A stretch of 54,191 bases of DNA from Pseudomonadota bacterium (GTDB lineage: Bacteria; Pseudomonadota; Alphaproteobacteria; Rhizobiales; Rhizobiaceae). The notes below the pieces were generated by a model that saw only the letters and a program-made list of their open reading frames with translations, ran no database searches and had not been told where the DNA came from. Each line of letters begins with the position of its first letter. Within the stretch, counting starts at the first letter, position 1. The position numbers and the translations under genes are program-made. Below, piece after piece: positions 1 through 6,761 of this stretch. The stretch covers positions 1 to 54,191 of the forward strand of contig JAEZXX010000121.1 of assembly GCA_023419535.1 (NCBI GenBank), in the 5' to 3' direction.

Positions 1-223
1 GCGCCTTGACCACCCGGTCCTTGATCCGGATCTCGCCCTCCGACGGCGCCATGTAGCCCCCAACCGCCTTCAGGATCGTCGACTTGCCGCAGCCCGACGG
101 ACCCAGAAGAACGAACCGGTCAGACTGTCGAACGTCGAACGAAACACGGTCCGTCGCCGTCAGAAGAACGCTCGTCGTCTTGTAGCGAAGCGTGACGTTC
201 TCGACCTCGAGAAGTGATGCCAT
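1..223 (-). CDS. ABC transporter ATP-binding protein, 5' fragment (cut by window edge)
   Basis: First 74 codons of an ABC ATPase; the rest lies left of the window. The start is the ATG at 223 (MASLLEVENV). A Walker A motif GPSGCGKST sits at residues 41-49, following the usual N-terminal beta sheet and the segment 'RVSFDV'. Together with the NMT1/SsuA-type binding-protein gene immediately upstream, this fits the ATPase of a nitrate/sulfonate/taurine-class importer (SsuB/TauB family). The signature motif and Walker B are outside the window, so subfamily is inferred from context. It would supply ATP hydrolysis at the inner face of the cytoplasmic membrane; a permease gene is expected further left. 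Confidence 0.85.
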   Translation of the reverse strand, partial: MASLLEVENVTLRYKTTSVLLTATDRVSFDVRQSDRFVLLGPSGCGKSTILKAVGGYMAPSEGEIRIKDRVVKA

Positions 224-251
224 GGGGTCCCCCGAGGACGCTGGATCAGGA

Positions 252-275
252 GGGGCGCCCGCGGTCGGACGCCCC
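252..275 (-). other. intercistronic hairpin between binding protein and ATPase genes
   Basis: Six-base arms GGGGCG (252-257) and CGCCCC (270-275) flank a 12-base loop, between the stop of the binding-protein gene (301) and the ATPase start (223). No T-run follows on the minus strand, so this is not a clear terminator. Such stems often stabilise the upstream binding-protein mRNA; that role is inference. Confidence 0.35.
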
Positions 276-300
276 GATGCCGATCGACGATCGCAGTCGA

Positions 301-1320
301 TCAGTTGCCGTCGAGGTCGTGCACGAGCTCGATGTAGTAGTCCTTCCAGTCGGTCGGCTCGGTCGAGACGACGCCGGTCGCGTGGAAATGGTTGGCGACG
401 AGCATCTGCCCCTGCGGGGTCGTGGAGTAGAACGAGCCCGGCTCCGACAGCATCTCCGCCAGTTCCGCCGCCGGCGTCTGTTCGCCGGTCGCCTCGACGT
501 AGATTTCGGCGGCCTGCAGCGGATCGCTCGCGATCAGCTCGTTCGCCTCGTCGAGCGCGGCCTTGATCGCGGCCAGCACCGTCGGATTCTCCGTCGCGAA
601 GCTCTCGTTGCCGTAGATGATGGCGTTGGAGACGTTCTGGCCGACGAGATCGTAGGAGTTCAGCACCTCGTGGACGCCCTCGATCTGCAACGCCCGGTTC
701 TGGAAGGGGGCGAGCGAGAAGTGGCTGTTCACTTCGCTGGAGGCGTTGGACAGGGAGGCGAGCGCGTCGGGATGGCCGAGCTGGATGGTGATGTCGTCGA
801 GCTGGTTCGGATTGCCGAACTCCTCCTGCGCGGCGATCTGCAGCATCAGGGCCTGCATGGACGTGCGCACCGTCGGCACCGCGATGCGGTCCGCGGACGA
901 GAAATCGGCCAGCGTGCGGACGTCCGGATTGCGGGTGAGCAACCGCATCGGGCTGCCGCCGACGCCGAAGAAGCCCTTCACCTCTCCGCGCGTGCGGTCG
1001 TTAAGGAGGATCATGTTCGTCGTGCCGGTCATGACCAGATCGACATTGCCGGAGAGCAGCGCCTCGTTGCCCGCACCGCCGCCCGACAGCGTCAGGAACT
1101 CGGGCGTCAGGCTTTCCAGCCCCATCTCCTGCGCGTGCTTCTGGATCAGCTCCTGCTGCTCCGCGATGATCATCGGGACGTAGAGCAGGCCGGGCTGGCG
1201 CGTGATGCGCACCTCGCTCACCTCGGCGAGGGCCGGCCCGACGGCCGTTCCCGCCAGCAGCAACCCCGCCAGCGCGCCCAACGCCAGACCTCGAATCGTC
1301 TTCGTCTGCAGAACGTGCAT
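301..1320 (-). CDS. ABC transporter substrate-binding protein, NMT1/SsuA-like
   Basis: A 339-residue exported protein. The ATG at 1320 is preceded by a good ribosome site (AGGGGAGG, 6 bases upstream). Residues 1-32 are a typical Sec signal peptide ending in ALA, predicted to be cut before EVSEV. The mature part has the pattern of NMT1/THI5-like periplasmic proteins (for example 'LLSGNVDLVMTGTTNM' and 'NPTVLAAIKAALDEA'), the family that binds sulfonates, nitrate, thiamine precursors or aromatic acids. The ligand cannot be told from sequence. The ATPase gene follows 77 bp downstream on the same strand. The gene diverges from an HpaI-type aldolase, so the imported compound may feed that aldolase; this is inference. 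Confidence 0.88.
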   Translation of the reverse strand: MHVLQTKTIRGLALGALAGLLLAGTAVGPALAEVSEVRITRQPGLLYVPMIIAEQQELIQKHAQEMGLESLTPEFLTLSGGGAGNEALLSGNVDLVMTGTTNMILLNDRTRGEVKGFFGVGGSPMRLLTRNPDVRTLADFSSADRIAVPTVRTSMQALMLQIAAQEEFGNPNQLDDITIQLGHPDALASLSNASSEVNSHFSLAPFQNRALQIEGVHEVLNSYDLVGQNVSNAIIYGNESFATENPTVLAAIKAALDEANELIASDPLQAAEIYVEATGEQTPAAELAEMLSEPGSFYSTTPQGQMLVANHFHATGVVSTEPTDWKDYYIELVHDLDGN

Positions 1321-1628
1321 CGGTATCCTCCCCTGTGCACCGTCGATTTTCGGGCGAAAGGCGGCGGCGTTCGCCGTCCTTTTCGCCGATCGGAAGCGTC
1401 CTCTCGCCCGGAACCCCTGTGCCTCCCCGCACGACCCGGACCATCCGCCCATGGCATCAGCAACGCCTCAAGTTGTCAACGATGATCACAACAAGGGGGT
1501 GACGGAGGGCGGCCGACCGATGGTTCGGACGCGCTGGACGCCCAGGAACTGGGATGTTGCGGCAAAATCTGTCAGGCTGTTTGATAGGATGAAAGTCGCC
1601 CGCCGGGCGGGCCGGGGAGAATCGGCGG
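1321..1628. promoter_or_regulatory. divergent intergenic region with candidate operator half-site
   Basis: This 308-bp gap between two divergent genes must contain both promoters. I see no RNA gene or ORF of note. On the minus strand at 1466-1478 lies TGACAACTTGAGG. Its first nine bases match exactly the palindrome at 3065-3077 in front of the gntR gene, and 10 of its 13 bases match the site at 4784-4796 upstream of the dapA-like gene. I infer that the local GntR/FadR-type protein may bind here. A looser symmetric pair GTTGT/ACAAC spans 1472-1492. Confidence 0.4.
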
Positions 1629-2399
1629 ATGGACATGAGGGTGAACGCGTTCAAGGCGGCGTTGAGGGGCGGGCGTCCCCAGATCGGCATCTGGTGCAGC
1701 CTCTGCAGCCACGTCGCGATCGAGGCCATCGCCGACACCGGCTTCCACTGGGCGCTGATCGACACCGAGCATTCGCCGAACGAACTGCCCATGGTGCACG
1801 GCCAGTTGCAGGCGCTGTCGGCCTCCCCCACCCACCCGATCGTTCGCCCGCCCTGGAACGACAACGTCGCGCTGAAGCGCCTTCTCGACATCGGCGTTCA
1901 GACCGTGCTCGTGCCCTTCGTGCAGAATGCGGACGAAGCGCGCAGGGCGGTCGCGGGCGTGCGCTATCCCCCCGCCGGCTCGCGCGGCGTCAGCAGCCTG
2001 ACGCGGGCCAACGGCTTCGGCCGGATGACGGACTATTTCGCACGGGCCGACGACGAGATCTGCGTCCTGGCGCAAGTGGAGACGCGCGCCGCCCTCGCCG
2101 AGATCGAGGCCATCGCCGCCGTCGACGGGATCGACGGCATCTTCATCGGCCCCTCCGATCTCGCCGCCGATCTCGGCCATCTCGGCCAGCCGGGGCACCC
2201 GAACGTCCAGGCCGCGATCGCCGACGCCATCGGCCGCATCCGGGCGACCGGCAAGGCCGCCGGCATCCTCGCCCCGGTCCAGGCCGACGCGCAGCGCTGG
2301 CTGGAGTTCGGCTGCACCTTCGTCGCGGTCGGCTCCGACCTCGGCCTTCTGGCGCGCGGCAGCGAGGCGCTGCTCGCCGCCTTCTCACCCAAGGAATGA
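1629..2399 (+). CDS. HpcH/HpaI family aldolase
   Basis: A 256-residue class II pyruvate aldolase. It aligns along its whole length with E. coli HpaI (4-hydroxy-2-oxo-heptane-1,7-dioate aldolase), including 'WALIDTEHSPN', 'VRPPWND', 'TRYPPAG'-like 'VRYPPAGSRG' and 'IFIGPSDLAADLG'. The expected catalytic and metal residues are present: His48, Arg73, Glu151 and Asp177. These enzymes cleave 4-hydroxy-2-oxoacids into pyruvate or oxaloacetate plus an aldehyde and are promiscuous, so HpaI, RhmA or GarL activity cannot be separated here. The gene overlaps the next one (GST) by 4 bases (ATGA), implying translational coupling. No other homoprotocatechuate genes are nearby, which argues against assigning the hpaI pathway. 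Confidence 0.9.
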   Translation: MDMRVNAFKAALRGGRPQIGIWCSLCSHVAIEAIADTGFHWALIDTEHSPNELPMVHGQLQALSASPTHPIVRPPWNDNVALKRLLDIGVQTVLVPFVQNADEARRAVAGVRYPPAGSRGVSSLTRANGFGRMTDYFARADDEICVLAQVETRAALAEIEAIAAVDGIDGIFIGPSDLAADLGHLGQPGHPNVQAAIADAIGRIRATGKAAGILAPVQADAQRWLEFGCTFVAVGSDLGLLARGSEALLAAFSPKE

Positions 2400-3034
2400 C
2401 GCCCGTGATCGATCTCTACACCTGGACGACCCCGAACGGCCGCAAGGTCTCGATCGCGCTGGAGGAGATGGGCCTGCCCTACGCGGTCCACCCGATCGAC
2501 ATCGGCAAGGACCAGCAGTTCGACCCGGCCTTCCTGAAGATCGCGCCGAACAACAAGATCCCGGCGATCGTCGACCGCGACAACGGTCTGACGCTGATGG
2601 AATCGGGCGCGATCCTGCTCTATCTCGGCGAGAAGAGCGGCCGCCTCCTGCCGACCGAGGCGGCGGGACGCGCCCGCGTCGTGGAATGGCTGATGTGGCA
2701 GATGGGCGGTTTCGGCCCGATGCTCGGTCAGGCACACCAGTATCTGCATTTCCACAAGGGCAAGGCGCCCTTCGCCGCGGAGCGCTTCACTAAGGAGGTG
2801 CGGCGTCTGTACGGCGTTCTCGACCGGCGGCTCGCCGAAGAGCGGTTCGTGGCCGGCGACTATTCGATCGCCGACATCGCGATCTGGCCCTGGACGACCC
2901 GCTGGGACTGGCAGGGAATCGAGCTCGCCGAGTTCGAGAACGTCACGCGCTGGTATCGCGAGATCGCGTCGCGCGAGGCGGTGAGGACCGGCTATCATGT
3001 CCCGGCCTTCACCCAGGACATTCCGCAGCCCTGA
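2396..3034 (+). CDS. glutathione S-transferase, YfcG/Nu-class-like
   Basis: A 212-residue two-domain GST. The N-terminal thioredoxin fold (about residues 1-82) carries 'YTWTTPNGRKVSIALEE', the cis-proline motif 'NNKIPAI' (Pro56) and 'LMESGAILLYLGEK', closely resembling E. coli YfcG, a disulfide-bond oxidoreductase of the Nu class. The helical C-terminal domain holds 'DYSIADIAIWPW', the conserved capping box of the fold. The start ATG overlaps the aldolase stop by 4 bases. Likely cytoplasmic; it may reduce or detoxify an electrophilic intermediate of the neighbouring pathway, which is inference. Confidence 0.9.
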   Translation: MTPVIDLYTWTTPNGRKVSIALEEMGLPYAVHPIDIGKDQQFDPAFLKIAPNNKIPAIVDRDNGLTLMESGAILLYLGEKSGRLLPTEAAGRARVVEWLMWQMGGFGPMLGQAHQYLHFHKGKAPFAAERFTKEVRRLYGVLDRRLAEERFVAGDYSIADIAIWPWTTRWDWQGIELAEFENVTRWYREIASREAVRTGYHVPAFTQDIPQP

Positions 3035-3064
3035 GAGCGTATGGTCCGAAGATGCAAATCGACA

Positions 3065-3077
3065 TGACAACTTATCA
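3065..3077. promoter_or_regulatory. candidate GntR/FadR-type operator (palindrome)
   Basis: TGACAACTTATCA is a 13-bp near-perfect palindrome (consensus TGAyAAnTTrTCA) ending 21 bp before the gntR start at 3099. Its size, symmetry and position fit an autoregulatory operator of a FadR-subfamily repressor. Related sequences lie at 1466-1478 and 4784-4796. Confidence 0.5.
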
Positions 3078-3098
3078 GAGGGCGGGCCGCCGGACGCG

Positions 3099-3812
3099 AT
3101 GAACCTTCGACTGACACCGGCGCGCCGCGAGAAGCTCGCCGACATCCTCTACGGCCAGATCCTGGAGCAGATCGCCGTCGGACGGCTGGTCGAGGGCGAT
3201 CGCCTGCCCTCCGAGGCGCAGATCAGCGAGGCCTTCGGCGTGTCGCGGCCCGTGGTGCGCGAAGCGCTGATGCGCCTGCAGGTCGACGGCATCGTCTATG
3301 CCCGGCGCGGCTCGGGCTCCTACGTGAAGCAGCGCCCGCCGCAGCAGCTCGTGCGCTTCGCCGCCTCCGCCGACATCGCGGGACTGCTGCGAGGCTTCGA
3401 GGCGCGCGTGGCGCTCGAGCCCGAGGTCGCGGGACTGGCGGCCGAACGGGCGAGCGAGGAGCATCTGGCCGCGATCGAGGCGGCCTTCGCCGCGCTGGAG
3501 AGCGCCTTCCACGAGGGGCGCAGCGGACGCGACGAGGATTTCGCCTTCCACCGGGCGGTGGCGGAAGCCACCGGCAACGAGCTATTTCCCGTTCTCCTCG
3601 ATTCCATGCGCGACTTCGTCCTCGGCTCGATGGAGGTCGCGCTGCGCCTGACGAGCGTGGGGTCGGACGAGCGGCGCGCCCGCGTCATCGCCGAGCACCG
3701 ACAGATCGTCGACGCCATCGCCTCGAAGGACCGGGCGGGCGCCCGGCTCTTCATGAACTACCACCTCGTCCAGGCGCGCTCGCGGCTCACCCGGTCCGGG
3801 CTCCACCCGTAG
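3099..3812 (+). CDS. GntR family transcriptional regulator, FadR subfamily (FCD domain)
   Basis: A 237-residue regulator. A winged helix-turn-helix (about residues 14-78: 'DRLPSEAQISEAFGVSRPVVREALMRL' with wing 'RRGSGSYV') is followed by an all-helical FCD effector domain with 'EDFAFHRAVAEATGN' and 'EHRQIVDAIASKDRAGA', which hold the acidic and histidine ligands of the metal-dependent FadR branch. I start at the ATG at 3099 because upstream in-frame codons overlap the preceding gene and a candidate operator (3065-3077). FCD regulators usually sense small organic acids. Position amid two aldolase genes suggests it controls this catabolic cluster, normally as a repressor released by the substrate. 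It converges with the dapA-like gene, only 3 bp apart. Confidence 0.92.
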   Translation: MNLRLTPARREKLADILYGQILEQIAVGRLVEGDRLPSEAQISEAFGVSRPVVREALMRLQVDGIVYARRGSGSYVKQRPPQQLVRFAASADIAGLLRGFEARVALEPEVAGLAAERASEEHLAAIEAAFAALESAFHEGRSGRDEDFAFHRAVAEATGNELFPVLLDSMRDFVLGSMEVALRLTSVGSDERRARVIAEHRQIVDAIASKDRAGARLFMNYHLVQARSRLTRSGLHP

Positions 3813-3815
3813 CCC

Positions 3816-4760
3816 CTATTCCGCGGCCGCCCTCGCCTCCGGCGCCGGATCGGCGGCGGCGAGCGCCTTCGCCGCCCGTTCGATCTTCGCCAGGAGTTCG
3901 GCCTCCTCGATCGAATGAAAGAAGGGCAGCATCGGCCCGGTCTCGGCGATGCCCGCCAGGCGCACCGCCTCGTGCAGGACGCGCATCGGCGAATGGGCGT
4001 CGCGCAGGTCCTCCAGCGGCATGAAGGCGTCGCGAAGCCGCGCCGCCTCGGCCCCGTCGCCGGACGTCAACGCGCGCAGAATGGCCGTGGAGAGTGCGGG
4101 CGCGACGCAGACCGAGCCGGACGTGAAGGCGCGCAGCCCGAACCGCTCGAAATGGTCGATCACCGGCCGCTCGCCGATCCCGGAGATGATCCGGTCCGGT
4201 CCGGCCGCTTCGACGAGCGCAGCCAGGAAGCGATCCTCGCTCGGATCGTCGCGCACGACCGCATATTTGACCGCGCAGACCGAACCATCCGCCAGCAGCG
4301 CCGCGAGGTCGCGCGGATCGGCGTAGTCCTCGAACTTGGCGTAGGCGATCAAGGGCTTACCGAAGGCGTCCGCCAGTCGCCGGATGCCGGTCGCCACGCC
4401 TTTGGGGCTGGTCGCGCTTTGCGCCGGCAGCACCATGACGGTCGGGACGTCGAACGCCTTGAGGATCGCCAGTTGGTCGAGCGCCTTGCCGTAGTCCGGC
4501 CCGACCGAGGGCACCACCCAGCTGTCCCGTCCGGCGATCTCAGACAGCATTTCGGCCAGAGGCGCGGTCTCGCTGACGGCCATGTTGTAGAGATTGGCGT
4601 TGCCGCCGTACATCAGCGTCGTCACGCCGCCGCTTTCCAGATGGCGGACGATGCGGCGGTTCGCTTCTCGGTCCAGCCTCAGTGCCGCGTCGCGCGCCAG
4701 CGGCGGAACCGAAATGACCGACCGCCTGAGATCCTCGACCGTGATCCTGTCCGACTTCAT
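3816..4760 (-). CDS. DapA-family (dihydrodipicolinate synthase/N-acetylneuraminate lyase superfamily) protein
   Basis: A 314-residue class I aldolase of the DapA superfamily. The Schiff-base lysine is Lys165 in 'VCAVKYAV' and the catalytic tyrosine Tyr140 in 'LIAYAKFEDY'. The usual 'GTTGE' loop is replaced by 'TLMYGGNANLYN', so true DHDPS activity is unlikely. It may instead be a lyase or dehydratase acting on a 2-oxo acid or sugar acid. A purine-rich ribosome site (GGGAGAGA) precedes the ATG. A candidate operator lies at 4784-4796. It shares the locus with an FCD regulator and an HpaI aldolase, consistent with a joint catabolic role, though the substrate is unknown. Confidence 0.85.
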   Translation of the reverse strand: MKSDRITVEDLRRSVISVPPLARDAALRLDREANRRIVRHLESGGVTTLMYGGNANLYNMAVSETAPLAEMLSEIAGRDSWVVPSVGPDYGKALDQLAILKAFDVPTVMVLPAQSATSPKGVATGIRRLADAFGKPLIAYAKFEDYADPRDLAALLADGSVCAVKYAVVRDDPSEDRFLAALVEAAGPDRIISGIGERPVIDHFERFGLRAFTSGSVCVAPALSTAILRALTSGDGAEAARLRDAFMPLEDLRDAHSPMRVLHEAVRLAGIAETGPMLPFFHSIEEAELLAKIERAAKALAAADPAPEARAAAE

Positions 4761-4783
4761 CGCGCGTCTCTCCCGTTTCCATC

Positions 4784-4796
4784 TCTCAACATGTCA
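4784..4796 (-). promoter_or_regulatory. candidate GntR-type operator upstream of the dapA-like gene
   Basis: The minus strand reads TGACATGTTGAGA, sharing TGACAnnTT with the gntR palindrome and 10 of 13 bases with the site at 1466-1478. It begins 24 bp upstream of the start codon. An AT-rich patch at 4795-4813 next to it may be the promoter core, since the surrounding DNA is much richer in GC. Confidence 0.35.
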
Positions 4797-4955
4797 TTTT
4801 TAGTTACAAATCGAGGGCGGCCGCAAGCGTGTTTCTTGCGTGCGTCAGAGACACATCGGCTGGCGAGCCGGAGGACGCGGGCTTAAGAGGACGGCAGGCC
4901 GGCGGTACGGCCGCCGTGATTTGTCATGTTCGACGAGCGGATGGAGGCAATGACG

Positions 4956-6011
4956 ATGGATGACGAGCTGAGCCGCCTCCGGGCCAAATACGCCGCTCCC
5001 GGCGCAGAGGGCACGATCTTCGACGAGCGCTTCAAGACGATCGCCTCGCGCGTCATCTCCGGTCGCGGAACGCGGCAGACGCCCTATTCCGGCATTCCGA
5101 CCCTCCTCGCCGCCCCGGCCGTCTCGTTCGACCGAGAGCCGGACGCGCTGGCCGGTCTCGACGTCGGGCTCTTCGGCGTGCCGATGGACATCGGCGTCAC
5201 CAACCGCAGCGGCGCGCGCTTCGGCCCGCGCGCGGTCCGCACCATCGAGCGCGTCGGGCCCTACAACCACGTCCTCGAATGCGCGCCCGGCATCGAGATG
5301 AGGATGGCGGACCTCGGCGACGTGCCCTTCGCGGGGCGCTACGACCTTCGCGAGTGCCACGCCGACATCGAGCGCTTCGCCCGTGCGATCGTCGAGGCCG
5401 GCACGCTGCCGCTCGCCGTGGGCGGCGATCATTCGATCTCGCATCCGCTCTTGCGCGCCGTCGGGCGGGACAGGCCGGTCGGCATGATCCACATCGACGC
5501 CCATTGCGACACGGCGGGCGAGTTCGACGCCAACCGCTTCCACCACGGCGCGCCCTTCCGCAACGCCGTCCTCGACGGCGTTCTCGACCCGCGCCGCACC
5601 ATCCAGATCGGCATCCGGGGTTCCTCGGAGTATCTCTGGGAGTTCTCCTATGATTCCGGGATGACGGTGATCCACGCCGAGGAGATCGGCCGTTCGGGCA
5701 TCGAGCCGGTGATCGCGAAGGCGCTCGAAATCGTCGGAGACGGCCCGGTCTACCTCTCCTTCGACATCGACAGCCTCGACCCGGCCTTCGCGCCGGGCAC
5801 GGGTACGCCGGAGATCGGCGGTCTGTCGACGCGCGAGGTGCTGGAACTCGTCCGCGGGCTGAAGGGCGTCGACATCGTCGGCGGCGACGTGGTGGAGGTC
5901 GCGCCGCAATACGACGCGACGACCAACACCGCGCATGCGGGCGCGCAGGTGCTCTTCGAGATCGCCAGCCTCATGGTCTTCGCCCCCGGCCGCAAGGGCC
6001 GGGCGGGCTGA
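4956..6011 (+). CDS. agmatinase-family ureohydrolase
   Basis: A 351-residue binuclear manganese ureohydrolase. Metal ligands are clear: His159 in 'VGGDHSI', the triad 'DAHCD' (181-185) and 'SFDIDSLDP' (Asp270, Asp272). It hydrolyses a guanidino compound to urea plus an amine: agmatine, guanidinobutyrate or guanidinopropionate are all possible, and the specificity loop 'GEFDANRFHHGAPF' is close to agmatinases without proving one. I choose ATG 4956 because GGAGG at 4943-4947 lies 8 bases before it; ATGs at 4926, 4941 and 4950 are in frame but worse placed. No speA/speC-type gene is nearby. It converges with rnhB, 4 bp apart. Confidence 0.88.
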   Translation: MDDELSRLRAKYAAPGAEGTIFDERFKTIASRVISGRGTRQTPYSGIPTLLAAPAVSFDREPDALAGLDVGLFGVPMDIGVTNRSGARFGPRAVRTIERVGPYNHVLECAPGIEMRMADLGDVPFAGRYDLRECHADIERFARAIVEAGTLPLAVGGDHSISHPLLRAVGRDRPVGMIHIDAHCDTAGEFDANRFHHGAPFRNAVLDGVLDPRRTIQIGIRGSSEYLWEFSYDSGMTVIHAEEIGRSGIEPVIAKALEIVGDGPVYLSFDIDSLDPAFAPGTGTPEIGGLSTREVLELVRGLKGVDIVGGDVVEVAPQYDATTNTAHAGAQVLFEIASLMVFAPGRKGRAG

Positions 6012-6015
6012 CCGG

Positions 6016-6708
6016 TCAGATCAGAAGCGGGTCTTCCGGCCGGATCGGCCGGAAGCTCATCCGGTGGAAGGGGCACGGGCCGAAGGCGGTCAGCGCCTCC
6101 AGATGGACCGGCGTCGCATAGCCCATGTGGCGGCTGAAGCCGTAGGCCGGGAACGAACGGCAGAGCCGCTGCATCAACCGGTCGCGCGTGACCTTGGCGA
6201 CGATGGAGGCGGCGGCGATCGACAGCGAGCGCGAATCGCCTTTCACGATCGCCGAGGCCTTCGCGAGAAGCGGCACCGGAACGTCGTTGCCGTCGATCAG
6301 CGCGTGGCAGGGGGCGTGGCCGAGCCCGCGGAAGGCGCGCACCATCGCCAGCAGCGTCGCCTGCCGGATGTTCAGGCGGTCGATCTCCGCCGAGGAGGAG
6401 GAGGCGATCGAGACCTCTCCCCAGCGCAGGATCTCGGGGAACAGCCGCTCCCGGTCCTCCATCGTCAGCTGCTTGGAATCGTTCAGCCCGTCCGGCACGG
6501 CATTCGGGTCGAGGATGACGGCGGCGGTCACGACGGGGCCTGCCAGCGGACCCCGGCCTGCCTCGTCGATGCCCGCGACGCGCATGGCGCCGCGACCGCG
6601 GCGCTCGGCCTCGATCGAAAGGTCGGGCCCGGCGGGCGGCACCGTCGGGCGTGCCGCGCGGGGCGTTCGGGCTTTGAGGGTCGGCGAATCGGTCTTGGCG
6701 CGGGGCAT
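6016..6708 (-). CDS. rnhB: ribonuclease HII
   Basis: A 230-residue type 2 RNase H that removes ribonucleotides and RNA primers from RNA-DNA hybrids. Catalytic residues are visible: Asp48-Glu49 in 'AGIDEAGRGPLAGPV', the aspartate of 'ALIDGNDVP', and 'SIAAASIVAKVTRDRLM' with the C-terminal 'GYATPVHLEAL'. The first about 40 residues are a polar, basic extension absent from E. coli RnhB but common in alphaproteobacterial versions. I use the ATG at 6708 (MPRAKTD); an in-frame ATG at 6765 would overlap the stop of the ggt-like gene upstream on this strand. Confidence 0.95.
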   Translation of the reverse strand: MPRAKTDSPTLKARTPRAARPTVPPAGPDLSIEAERRGRGAMRVAGIDEAGRGPLAGPVVTAAVILDPNAVPDGLNDSKQLTMEDRERLFPEILRWGEVSIASSSSAEIDRLNIRQATLLAMVRAFRGLGHAPCHALIDGNDVPVPLLAKASAIVKGDSRSLSIAAASIVAKVTRDRLMQRLCRSFPAYGFSRHMGYATPVHLEALTAFGPCPFHRMSFRPIRPEDPLLI

Positions 6709-6761
6709 GGTGGGCGGACTGTCCGTCACCGCCCTGCCCCGCGCAAGAGCGCCTGTCGCGC

